From: a virus
IMG/VR virus record: IMGVR_UViG_3300047476_001057
Span: 1 to 64,000 of that record
Direction: 5' to 3' (one strand)
DNA length: 64,000 nucleotides
Shown here: positions 38,045-46,045 of the stretch, one piece after another
Numbering within the stretch: the stretch's first letter is position 1
Layout of the letters: the number at the start of each line of letters is the position of its first letter
Program-made: the position numbers and the translations under genes
Notes under the pieces: generated by a model
Told to the model about the DNA's origin: nothing
What the model saw: the letters and a program-made list of their open reading frames with translations, nothing else
The model's database searches: none

Positions 38045-38743
38045 ATGACAAACGCTCTCATACAGATTAAGATTAAGCAAAGATTGAATAAGCTGGCATC
38101 ACTGGATTATGATAATCTGGAGTGCTGGCAGATTCAGGAAGCTTTCAATAAAGCTCAGCTAGAATGGGTGCGTAGGATGATCTACGGCATGAACATTCGT
38201 AGAGAAAGTTCAGAGCAAACCACAGGTCTTATAGATGATCTACGCGTTCTTTTAACCAGTAGTAGTCTTGTTTCTGTTGATAAAGGAATCTTCTATGAAG
38301 GTCAATTGCCTGCAGACTATCTCTACTACGTAAGAGTAGACACTATGGCTAAATCTGAATGCTGCCCTGAAAGAAGGATGGTGGTGTATGAAGTGGAAGA
38401 AGCCAACATGGGAATCTTACTTATTTCTGATACAAAGGGACCCAGCTTTGAATGGGCTGAAACACTAAGCACTCTGGTAGGAGATAAAGTGAGGGTGTAT
38501 ACAAATGATGAGTTTGACATAACCTCTATGACACTTGTATACTACCGCAGACCAAGAGACGTAAAGTTTAATGGTTGCGTGGATCCTTCTACCGGTCAGT
38601 CAATAATTGCAGATGTTATCTGTGAATTTAAAGATGATATAGCCGAGATCCTTGTAGACGAAGCAGCAGCTATTTTGGCAGGAGATATAGAAAGTATGAA
38701 TCAGTATCAGAGAGAAACTCAAAATGCACAAAGAAATAGCTAA
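38045..38743 (+). CDS. Putative head-tail adaptor protein (232 aa)
   Basis: The 232-aa protein has an N-terminal helix bundle (ALIQIKIKQRLNKLASLDY, LECWQIQEAFNKAQLEWVRRM) and a beta region with RVDTMAKSECCPERRMVVYEV and a late helical domain (ICEFKDDIAEILVDEAAAIL). The pattern resembles the T7 gp11/P22 gp4-like adaptor family. It is 6 bp from the preceding structural gene and overlaps the next by 1 bp. The paralogous-looking gene 63203-63874 shares this architecture. Confidence 0.72.
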   Translation: MTNALIQIKIKQRLNKLASLDYDNLECWQIQEAFNKAQLEWVRRMIYGMNIRRESSEQTTGLIDDLRVLLTSSSLVSVDKGIFYEGQLPADYLYYVRVDTMAKSECCPERRMVVYEVEEANMGILLISDTKGPSFEWAETLSTLVGDKVRVYTNDEFDITSMTLVYYRRPRDVKFNGCVDPSTGQSIIADVICEFKDDIAEILVDEAAAILAGDIESMNQYQRETQNAQRNS

Positions 38744-39159
38744 TGGCACTAACTAAGATACCTAGACCAGCTCCTATGGGCCCATGTACAGAGACAGCAG
38801 CTATGATTGCTCATGCTCAGGCACTGACTGTAAGCATACATCAGTTGCACCTGAAGATTTCAGGACCTGGATCATATGCAGCTCATAAAGCTCTTGGTAA
38901 TTTCTACGAAGATTTACCCGGACTGATTGACTCAGTAGCAGAACAATACCAAGGAGCCAGGGAAAAGATCCTGGATATTCCAGCGGTAGCAGCTTACAAG
39001 TGTGGATCTGTACAAGAAGCTCTTTCTCACATGAAAGAACTATATAACGAGATCCAGGAGTTGCAGAAGATCATGCCTTTCTCAGAGATTGTAAACCAGT
39101 TGGATGAGATGAAAAGCCTTATAGCTTCTACCAAGTACAAACTAATGTTCTTACAATAA
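38743..39159 (+). CDS. Small structural protein (138 aa)
   Basis: The 138-aa product is mostly helical (AAHKALGNFYEDLPGLIDSVAEQYQGA, SHMKELYNEIQELQK). The central helix SIHQLHLKISGPGSYAAHK recalls Dps/ferritin-like helices, with His, Tyr and Glu pairs. Its start overlaps the preceding gene by 1 bp. Tail-completion or virion-associated role inferred from position only. Confidence 0.68.
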   Translation: MALTKIPRPAPMGPCTETAAMIAHAQALTVSIHQLHLKISGPGSYAAHKALGNFYEDLPGLIDSVAEQYQGAREKILDIPAVAAYKCGSVQEALSHMKELYNEIQELQKIMPFSEIVNQLDEMKSLIASTKYKLMFLQ

Positions 39160-39197
39160 CTTATTTTTTTATTTATAACCCCTAAATCTAAAGCCCT

Positions 39198-40580
39198 ATG
39201 TATTTTCCTCATGCCTTTAGAAAGAGCTATATTCCTGCCGTATCAGGCGGATCTCTTTCGCTCGCATCAAGTGGCTCTACCGCTGCCCTCACTGCAGGTC
39301 AGTTGGGTGTGTTCAATGCTCAGTCTTTTGCAGCATTGACCTCTGGAGCAGCCACTCCGTTTATCATTGCTCAAGGTTCTTACTTTGCTGCTGACAAAAT
39401 TGGTCCCGTACACGGTGGTTACCAAGAGTCAATCAAGTCTAAAGTGATCAACCCTAAGTACATCAGCCGTGTTATCAAGGTTGCTGGTAAGTCAGCTCAG
39501 AACCAAGTTGTATCTGTATCTGCAGCTGTAGGATGTGACATCGTATGTGACAAGACCTACAGACTCCGTTTGGATATTAAAGGTTCTCCTGCTCTCCGTT
39601 TCTTGAGCCACAACTTGTATCGTACTTTGGATGCTTACACTGGATGTTGTGCAGTTGATGGTCAGGTTAACTTGGTTGACCCGGCTTCTGTACTTCTTTC
39701 TTGGAAAGACCAGATTAACGACTGGCCTTTGATGAAAGATTTTGTTCAGGCTAAAGTGTTCAAGATGTCTACAGCTTCTGTAGCTATCAACCCAACTGCT
39801 GCTTCTGCAACTATCGTTGTAGCAAACGCTGACGCTGCTAGCTTCCAGGTAGGTGAGAAGGTTGTTCATGCTTCTTTGGCTGGCAACTCTATCGTTGTAT
39901 CTGTTGGTGCTGCTGATTCAGCTGGTGCTGGTAATGCTAACATCGTATTGAGTAAAGCTGCTATTGCTTCTACAGACGGTAACGCTAAGATCTACTCTGA
40001 GATTAGCTCTGCTTCTTACGTAGCTGCTACTGGTGCTGCAATTGACTCAGTTGATGCTCATCTTGACATTGCTGTATCTTATGTAGATACTAAGTTTGGT
40101 GCTGCTACTTTCACTCCAACTGACTTCTACGAATTGGAGCCACTTTTTGTGTATCCTTCATTTGTAGATGAGAGCGGTGAGCCTTGTGAAGTTAAATGCT
40201 TCTCTAGTGCAGAAATCCAAGCTCCTCGTCAGGCTTCTGGTCTTGGTGAAACTGTACTTCGTGACCTTATCCTTTCTAGCCGTTATGCTCAGAATGCTTA
40301 CCCTGACAGCGGACGTGTTGAGTCTTTCCGTATGAGAGAGATTGAAACTGATCCAAAGATCCAGGAACTTTCTAGCGTAGCTAACAGGAACAGCTTGTTC
40401 GATCAGGTAATGATCCTTCACTCTGTACCTCGTTTCAACAACCCTACCGGTACATTTGACAATGACCAGTATTTGTTGGTGGTGCATGTTCCTGCTGGAA
40501 CTAACGTATCTGCTCTGACTGACTTCGTAGTCAACTCAGCGGTAGCTGCTGGTAACGCAGTATCTTTGGAAAGCTTCTAA
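39198..40580 (+). CDS. Abundant structural protein, possible tail tube/sheath type (460 aa)
   Basis: The 460-aa protein has capsid-like optimised codon use, so it is an abundant virion protein. It contains Ala/Gly/Ser-rich loops (SLSLASSGSTAALTAGQL), a strand-rich domain (VSAAVGCDIVCDKTYRLRLDIKG, ALRFLSHNLYRTLD), an inserted Ig-like domain (TAASATIVVANADAASFQVG, about 205-275), and a closing domain with SVPRFNNPTG. A tail-sheath or tail-tube role is possible. If the phage is a podovirus it would instead be a major head or tail-hub protein. A strong terminator follows. Confidence 0.68.
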   Translation: MYFPHAFRKSYIPAVSGGSLSLASSGSTAALTAGQLGVFNAQSFAALTSGAATPFIIAQGSYFAADKIGPVHGGYQESIKSKVINPKYISRVIKVAGKSAQNQVVSVSAAVGCDIVCDKTYRLRLDIKGSPALRFLSHNLYRTLDAYTGCCAVDGQVNLVDPASVLLSWKDQINDWPLMKDFVQAKVFKMSTASVAINPTAASATIVVANADAASFQVGEKVVHASLAGNSIVVSVGAADSAGAGNANIVLSKAAIASTDGNAKIYSEISSASYVAATGAAIDSVDAHLDIAVSYVDTKFGAATFTPTDFYELEPLFVYPSFVDESGEPCEVKCFSSAEIQAPRQASGLGETVLRDLILSSRYAQNAYPDSGRVESFRMREIETDPKIQELSSVANRNSLFDQVMILHSVPRFNNPTGTFDNDQYLLVVHVPAGTNVSALTDFVVNSAVAAGNAVSLESF

Positions 40581-40606
40581 GCTCTACAAAATATCCACAG
40601 AAAAAC

Positions 40607-40632
40607 GGGAGGGTGTATGCCCTCCTTTTTTC
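40607..40632 (+). terminator. Rho-independent terminator after 39198-40580
   Basis: GGAGGG-TGTATG-CCCTCC followed by six or more T, 27 bp after the stop codon. Confidence 0.9.
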
Positions 40633-40656
40633 TTTTGGACAGGTCCGCAAGATTTT

Positions 40657-40675
40657 GTATATTATTATTGAGAAC
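40657..40675 (+). promoter_or_regulatory. Promoter-like element before 40716
   Basis: GTATATTATTATTGAGAAC, related to the recurrent GTATATT-N-TGTAGA motif, lies 41 bp before the ATG at 40716 and just downstream of a terminator, so a new transcript should begin here. Confidence 0.5.
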
Positions 40676-40715
40676 CTCTACATATTTCTATATAAATCTA
40701 TAAAGTTTACAACTC

Positions 40716-41258
40716 ATGGCCAGCAAACATCAGTTAAGTTTAGAGCTGCCTGATACAAACAATATCAAGGTATTACGCATTTTTGACACATCTCTTTACG
40801 GAGAAGGTCTGAATGTAGACTGTGCCACTCTCAGAGTAACTGCTCCTGGTTTTAACATGCCTCGTTCTATAGAGGTACTTCCCCACTTTAATTTAGTACT
40901 TAATGCTTGTAGTCTTGGACTACAAAACACCGGATGTGGAGAGATTTCTCAGATCCTTCCTGACGGTATTTACGTTATAAACTATTCTGTTTCTCCTAAT
41001 AATAGTGTGTATGTAGAATATAACCATTTGCGTATGACCCAAACGGTCAACCGGTGGTATAATTTGTTATGTGAAGTGGAGCTGTCAGGTTGTGAACCTG
41101 ATGCTGATGTAAAAGAACAACTTGAAGAATTAAGACAAATAAAGAGCTTTCTTGATGCAGCTAAAGCCAAGGTGGAATATTGTCATGAAGCTGAGAAAGG
41201 TATGGAGCTTTTTCTGTATGCAAAGAAAAGACTGGATAAACTTACAGCTACCTGTTAA
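40716..41258 (+). CDS. Tail-associated protein (180 aa)
   Basis: The 180-aa protein has a beta-rich N-terminal half (QLSLELPDTNNIKVLRIFDTSLYG, FNMPRSIEVLPHFNLVLNAC, PDGIYVINYSVSPNN). A helical C-terminal part is rich in Glu (VKEQLEELRQIKSFLDAAKA). The pattern is common in Bacteroidota phages near tail-fibre genes, without known function. It starts a new transcription unit. Confidence 0.7.
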   Translation: MASKHQLSLELPDTNNIKVLRIFDTSLYGEGLNVDCATLRVTAPGFNMPRSIEVLPHFNLVLNACSLGLQNTGCGEISQILPDGIYVINYSVSPNNSVYVEYNHLRMTQTVNRWYNLLCEVELSGCEPDADVKEQLEELRQIKSFLDAAKAKVEYCHEAEKGMELFLYAKKRLDKLTATC

Positions 41259-41270
41259 AACCAAACCTAT

Positions 41271-41420
41271 ATGAAAACATGTACAAACTGCGGTGCTCAA
41301 ATCACTTGCGGGTGCCAAGAAAGAACAGCTTCAAACGGAAAACAAGTATGTTCTAATTGCATTACAGCTTATGAGAACAGTCTCCAAACACTAACTAATG
41401 AGAAGCCTCCTAGCCAATAA
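41271..41420 (+). CDS. Zinc-ribbon microprotein (49 aa)
   Basis: The ATG at 41271 opens 49 codons. MKTCTNCGAQITCGCQE carries a CxxC knuckle plus CxC, and QVCSNCIT carries a second CxxC, a treble-clef zinc-binding pattern. It overlaps the next gene by 23 bp. It is too short for routine calling. It is conserved in style with small zinc proteins beside tail genes; role unknown. Confidence 0.65.
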   Translation: MKTCTNCGAQITCGCQERTASNGKQVCSNCITAYENSLQTLTNEKPPSQ

Positions 41421-41994
41421 AGTCAAATATTACAAGTCTTTTGCTGATACTGTCTACGCAGACTATAAAAAGCTGCGTTATGGGATAGCTACGTGTAAAC
41501 CTACCGCTGATATGGACCTGGCTATGGTACGTAAAGACATTGTAGACTGGCAGAGTAATGAAGATGATGGTGCACTTTCTGATGTGCAGATTCAGTACCA
41601 GACATGGCTACCTGTAGAATATGATGATGTATTGTATTCAAGAGGTGGAACTGGGTATATTCAGACAGGTACACCTACTACTCCTGCACCATTTGGTGTA
41701 AGTTATAATTACGGCAACGGTTCTCAAAACATTATAGAAGTTAATGCCGGTGGTTGTATTACCAGGATTAATCTTAATCCTGCTATTACAATCAACCAAA
41801 ATACTGCTTTTGAGTTTACTCAAGCTACACCAGCTACTACATGGGATATTATACACAACATGGGTATTACTCCTAATGTTTTTACAGAAGATACAAGTGG
41901 TAATGACATAGAAGGTGTAATAGAAGTGGTTAACAGCAATAGGATCAAAATATACTTCACTCAGGCCGTAGCTGGTAAAGCTTTCTTATCATAA
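41398..41994 (+). CDS. Tail/fibre structural protein with C-terminal HNMG module (198 aa)
   Basis: The 198-aa protein begins helical and basic (ANKVKYYKSFADTVYADYKKL) and is strand-rich in the middle with Asn/Gly turns (GVSYNYGNGSQNIIEVN). Its C-terminal about 60 residues (WDIIHNMGITPNVFTEDTSG ... FTQAVAGKAFLS) recur in the next gene. That module probably folds as a small beta-sandwich capping a fibre. Confidence 0.7.
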   Translation: MRSLLANKVKYYKSFADTVYADYKKLRYGIATCKPTADMDLAMVRKDIVDWQSNEDDGALSDVQIQYQTWLPVEYDDVLYSRGGTGYIQTGTPTTPAPFGVSYNYGNGSQNIIEVNAGGCITRINLNPAITINQNTAFEFTQATPATTWDIIHNMGITPNVFTEDTSGNDIEGVIEVVNSNRIKIYFTQAVAGKAFLS

Positions 41995-41995
41995 C

Positions 41996-42526
41996 ATGGC
42001 AGTAAAAAAGTATTTACACGACATTGATCTTTCTACTAACCGGTTGTTAAATGCCAGGTTAAGCCCTATTACTTCGGCAGAAAGAACAGCATTAGCATCT
42101 CTTTATAATGCTGATGACAAGGGTGTGTTAGTGTATGATACGGATGAAGAAACTTTTTACGGCTGGACAGGTAATGCCTGGGTTTCTATGGCTGGTATTT
42201 CCACCGTAGAACTTCAGCAATTAGACTTTGCATATAACAACTCGGTTACAAGTGTGGATTTGGTGTCTACTGCTACAGAGATGACTATCACTATTAACCG
42301 TCAGAATGCTCCGTCTATATCCGACTTTAGAAAGTATGCCCACATGCATACCCAGACGTTAGCTTCTGCTACTTGGACTGTAGCTCACAACCTGGGAAAA
42401 AATCCAAGTGTCTCTATTGTAGACAGTGCGGAAGAAGAAGTGATAGGAGAGGTACAACACGTAGATGTAAATAATCTCATCATAAGATTCTCGGCTGCAT
42501 TCAGCGGGAAAGCGTATTTAAACTAA
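41996..42526 (+). CDS. Tail fibre protein, paralogous C-terminus (176 aa)
   Basis: The 176-aa product starts VKKYLHDIDLSTNRLLNARLSP, a phage tail-fibre start common in Bacteroidota phages. It has a DEETFYGWTGNAWV loop and ends with the same module as its neighbour (WTVAHNLGKNPSVSIVD ... FSAAFSGKAYLN). Tandem duplication of this module between adjacent genes suggests combinatorial fibre assembly. Confidence 0.72.
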   Translation: MAVKKYLHDIDLSTNRLLNARLSPITSAERTALASLYNADDKGVLVYDTDEETFYGWTGNAWVSMAGISTVELQQLDFAYNNSVTSVDLVSTATEMTITINRQNAPSISDFRKYAHMHTQTLASATWTVAHNLGKNPSVSIVDSAEEEVIGEVQHVDVNNLIIRFSAAFSGKAYLN

Positions 42527-42545
42527 ACTAAGAAAAATCTAAGCC

Positions 42546-43748
42546 ATGGCTAAAAAGTTTTTAACTAATCTAGACCTCACGAAAAACCAGATACTCAACG
42601 TAGCGTTGCATAATCTGGCTTCAGCTCCTGGTACACCGGTTCAAGGTCAGGTGTATTTTAACACTACAGACAAGAAGATTTATTACTATGACAGTACTGC
42701 CTGGATAGACATTTCAGGTGATATTCGTGATGTAATAGGTGGTAGTGGTCTTACTGCTGCTAACGTTGATGGTGCAGTTACTCTTGATGTAAATGTAGAT
42801 AATGCTACCATTGAGATTTCTGCAGATACTCTCCGTGTAAAAGATCTTGGTATCAGCACTGGTAAACTTGCAGATAGTGCTGTAACTACAATCAAGATTA
42901 ATGCTAATGCCGTAACCTTTGCTAAGATTCAGCAGATTGCTGCATTGAGAGTACTTGGTAACATGGGTGGCGGTGTTGCTGATGTAGCAGAAGTTACTGT
43001 TATTACAGACATGGCTAATGCCAGTTCAACTACTCTTGCAACATCTTCTGCTATCAAGACTTATATTGATGGTCAGGTTGGTGAACTAGGTAATCTTGAA
43101 GGTGGATGGGATGCTTCAAGCGGATCATTTCCTGTAGGTTCTACACCAGTTTCAGGTACTAAAAAAGGTGATTACTGGTATGTTACTACTGCTGGTACAA
43201 CCGGTGGTATTGTTTTCAACGTAGGTGATGTTATTATTGCCAATAAAAATGCTGCTTCTACATCATCTGCAGCTGACTGGATTGCTCTTGAAGTAAATCG
43301 TGGTCAGGCTTCCACAACTGTACTTGGCTTGGTAACTCTTGCAACAGATGCAGAAGTACAAACAGGTACTGATTCTAACAAGGCGATAACTCCTTCTTCT
43401 CTTTCTGCACGTACAGCTACTGAAACTCGTACAGGTTTGGCAGAGATAGCTACTCAAGCGGAAGTTGGTGCAGGTACCGATGACACCAGGTTTATTACTC
43501 CTCTCAAATTAGTCACTCACTTACAAGGTTATGTTGGCGGTTATGCTACAAACATTGGTGATGGAAGTGCTACATCTTTTGCTCTTTCTCATGGTCTGAA
43601 CTCTTCAGACGTAGTTATATCTGTTTATGATAATGCTACCAAAGAAGAAGTAATTACAGATGTTGCAATTACATCAGCTTCAGTAGTAACTGTAAGTTTT
43701 GCTGTTGCACCGACTACTAACGCCTATCGTGTAGTTATTAAAAAATAA
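42546..43748 (+). CDS. Tail fibre protein (400 aa)
   Basis: The 400-aa protein opens AKKFLTNLDLTKNQILNVAL and has GQVYFNTTDKKIYYYDSTAW. It continues with Asp/Thr/Gly-rich fibre repeats, including TVLGLVTLATDAEVQTGTDS and ETRTGLAEIATQAEVGAGTDD (a repeated fibre motif known from T4-like and Bacteroidota fibres). It ends in a small cap domain (ATSFALSHGLNSSDVVISVY). A trimeric, beta-helical host-binding fibre is likely. Confidence 0.82.
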   Translation: MAKKFLTNLDLTKNQILNVALHNLASAPGTPVQGQVYFNTTDKKIYYYDSTAWIDISGDIRDVIGGSGLTAANVDGAVTLDVNVDNATIEISADTLRVKDLGISTGKLADSAVTTIKINANAVTFAKIQQIAALRVLGNMGGGVADVAEVTVITDMANASSTTLATSSAIKTYIDGQVGELGNLEGGWDASSGSFPVGSTPVSGTKKGDYWYVTTAGTTGGIVFNVGDVIIANKNAASTSSAADWIALEVNRGQASTTVLGLVTLATDAEVQTGTDSNKAITPSSLSARTATETRTGLAEIATQAEVGAGTDDTRFITPLKLVTHLQGYVGGYATNIGDGSATSFALSHGLNSSDVVISVYDNATKEEVITDVAITSASVVTVSFAVAPTTNAYRVVIKK

Positions 43749-43757
43749 TAACCCTGG

Positions 43758-44156
43758 ATGAGGTTTTTAACTCAAATACTTGCAAAAGCAGGGATTACAG
43801 TAGATGGTACAGCAACACTAAATAATTTAGCTAATGCTGCAGCAGATACTGATAGATTTCTAGTAAGTGACTCCGGTGTGGTTAAGTACCGCACCGGAGC
43901 TCAACTTATGAGTGATCTTATGGACCGTATGCAGTCCGATTATGATTACAACATAGGAGGAACTAAAAACAGTACAAATAAAACTTTTATATTATCATCA
44001 AATTATATAGCTGGATCAACCAGAGTTTATATGAATGGTATACGTCTTACTCCTGGTGCTGAGTATGATTATGTTGAAGCAGGCACTAACCAAATAACTT
44101 TTACTAATGCACCAGACTCTGGTGATCTTATTGTTGTTGATTATATTAAATCCTAA
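43758..44156 (+). CDS. Short tail fibre/cap protein (132 aa)
   Basis: The 132-aa product begins with a short FLTQILAKAGITVDGTATL fibre start and ends with a beta cap (KTFILSSNYIAGSTRVYMNGIRLTPGAEYDYVE), a pattern seen at the ends of fibre proteins here. It may be a receptor-binding tip or chaperone-like cap for a neighbour. Confidence 0.7.
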   Translation: MRFLTQILAKAGITVDGTATLNNLANAAADTDRFLVSDSGVVKYRTGAQLMSDLMDRMQSDYDYNIGGTKNSTNKTFILSSNYIAGSTRVYMNGIRLTPGAEYDYVEAGTNQITFTNAPDSGDLIVVDYIKS

Positions 44157-44175
44157 CCCATAAAACTATTTAAAA

Positions 44176-46032
44176 ATGCCAGTTACACAAGTAAGAAGTA
44201 AACAGCAGTTCCTCGTCACGGACAACGTGTCATTTCAGGATCTGTATCGTCTCACGAACCTCGTTAACCCTACTAACGCTCAAGATGCAGCAACCAAAGC
44301 GTATGTAGACTCTGTTAAGCAAGCATTGGATATTAAGGACTCTGTAAGAGTTGCTACTACTGGTGCTGAATCTTACACTATTGCTACAGGTGCTGTTACA
44401 CAGATTACAGGTACTACTATTGATGGTGTTACTATTGCACTGAATGACCGTATTTTGATCAAGAATGCTCCAGCTGCTACTGGAGCTGGTGCAGGTGCAG
44501 GATCAGCTAACACTTCAAACCCTGCCAACGGTATTTACGTTGTTACGACTGCAAGTCCTAACATTATTGTACAACGTGCTACAGATGCTGATGTTAGTAC
44601 AGAAGTAACTGCAGGATTGTTTGTGTTTGTTACTGAAGGTACTGCAAGTGCAGATAACGGTTATGTATTAACTACAAATGATGCTATCATCTTAAATACA
44701 ACTGGTCTTACTTTCACTCAGTTTTCTGGTGCAGGTCAAATTACAGCAGGTGCTGGTTTGACAAAGACTGGTAATACTATTGATGTAGTAGGTACTGCAG
44801 GTAGAATTATAGCAAATGCAGATTCTATTGATCTTGCTACAGTTGGTACAGCAGGTACTTACACTAAAGTTACCACTGACGCTTATGGTCGTGTGAGTAG
44901 TGCTACTCAGGCTACAACTTCAGATATTGCTGAAGGTACTAACCTGTATTTTACAAATGCTCGTGCTCAAGCTGCAATTACTGGTGGTGCTTCTTCTATT
45001 GTTACAGCTAACTTAACTGCAAGCCGTGCTTTAGTTTCTGATACAAACGGTAAGGTTGCTGTTTCAACTGTTACTGACACAGAACTTGGATTTGTTGGTG
45101 GTGTTACTTCTTCTATCCAAACTCAGTTAAATAACAAGCAACCGCTTGATGCTGACTTGACAGCTATTGCTGGACTTGCAGGTACAACTGGTTTACTTCG
45201 TAAAAATGCTGCAGACAGCTGGTCTTTAGATACTAATACGTATTTGACTGCTGCCAGTGGTGTAACTACATTCTCTGGTGGTAGTACAGGTCTTACACCA
45301 GCTTCTGCTACAAGTGGTGCTATCACTCTTGCTGGTACTTTAGCTCTTGCTAATGGTGGTACCGGTGCAACTACTGCTGCAGCTGCTAGGACAAACCTCG
45401 GTGCAACAACAGTAGGTGCTAACTTATTTACACTTACAAACCCTTCAGCAATTACGTTTTTAAGAGTAAATGCTGATAACACTGTATCTACTCTTAACGC
45501 TGCTGATTTTCGTACTGCAATTGGTGCAGGTACTGGTAACGGTACTGTAACCTCTGTAGCAGTATCTGGTGGTACAACTGGTTTGACTACTTCTGGTGGC
45601 CCGATCACGGGTGCAGGTACAATTACCCTTGCCGGTACTTTGGTTGTAGGAAATGGTGGTACTGGTCTTGCTACTACACCTGGTAACGGTCAGTTGTTGA
45701 TCGGTAACGGTAGTGGATATGCTTTAGCTAATATTACTGCAGGTGCTGGTATTACAGTGACTAACGGTGCAGGTACTATATCAATTGCAACAACCGCATT
45801 AGCAGCTACAAACTTTGTAACTCGTGAGGTACCTACAGGAGCTGTAAATGGAACTAACCCAACATTTACGCTTGCTAATACACCAACTCTTGGAACTGAA
45901 GAAATTTATGTAAACGGTATTCTTCAGAATGGTGGTAGTAATGACTATGCTATTTCTGGTGCAACTATTACATTCCAAACAGGAGCTATTCCTCAGAACG
46001 GTGATGTTGTTCTTGTTACTTATAGAAAATAA
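44176..46032 (+). CDS. Tail fibre protein (618 aa)
   Basis: The 618-aa protein has a fibre start MPVTQVRSKQQFLVTDNVSF. NPTNAQDAATKAYVDSVKQAL follows, an attachment element also seen in other Bacteroidota phages. Low-complexity Gly/Thr/Ala repeats follow, with EGTNLYFTNARAQAA and a block [19 protein letters not shown] that is shared with the next gene. The cap domain is EEIYVNGILQNGGSNDY. Host adhesion fibre. Confidence 0.85.
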   Translation: MPVTQVRSKQQFLVTDNVSFQDLYRLTNLVNPTNAQDAATKAYVDSVKQALDIKDSVRVATTGAESYTIATGAVTQITGTTIDGVTIALNDRILIKNAPAATGAGAGAGSANTSNPANGIYVVTTASPNIIVQRATDADVSTEVTAGLFVFVTEGTASADNGYVLTTNDAIILNTTGLTFTQFSGAGQITAGAGLTKTGNTIDVVGTAGRIIANADSIDLATVGTAGTYTKVTTDAYGRVSSATQATTSDIAEGTNLYFTNARAQAAITGGASSIVTANLTASRALVSDTNGKVAVSTVTDTELGFVGGVTSSIQTQLNNKQPLDADLTAIAGLAGTTGLLRKNAADSWSLDTNTYLTAASGVTTFSGGSTGLTPASATSGAITLAGTLALANGGTGATTAAAARTNLGATTVGANLFTLTNPSAITFLRVNADNTVSTLNAADFRTAIGAGTGNGTVTSVAVSGGTTGLTTSGGPITGAGTITLAGTLVVGNGGTGLATTPGNGQLLIGNGSGYALANITAGAGITVTNGAGTISIATTALAATNFVTREVPTGAVNGTNPTFTLANTPTLGTEEIYVNGILQNGGSNDYAISGATITFQTGAIPQNGDVVLVTYRK

Positions 46033-46045
46033 TTTGTAATTACTC

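Noticed and set aside
45123-45608. 161-codon frame antisense to a fibre gene
   Set aside because: Val/Ala/Pro-rich shadow of repetitive Thr/Gly codons.
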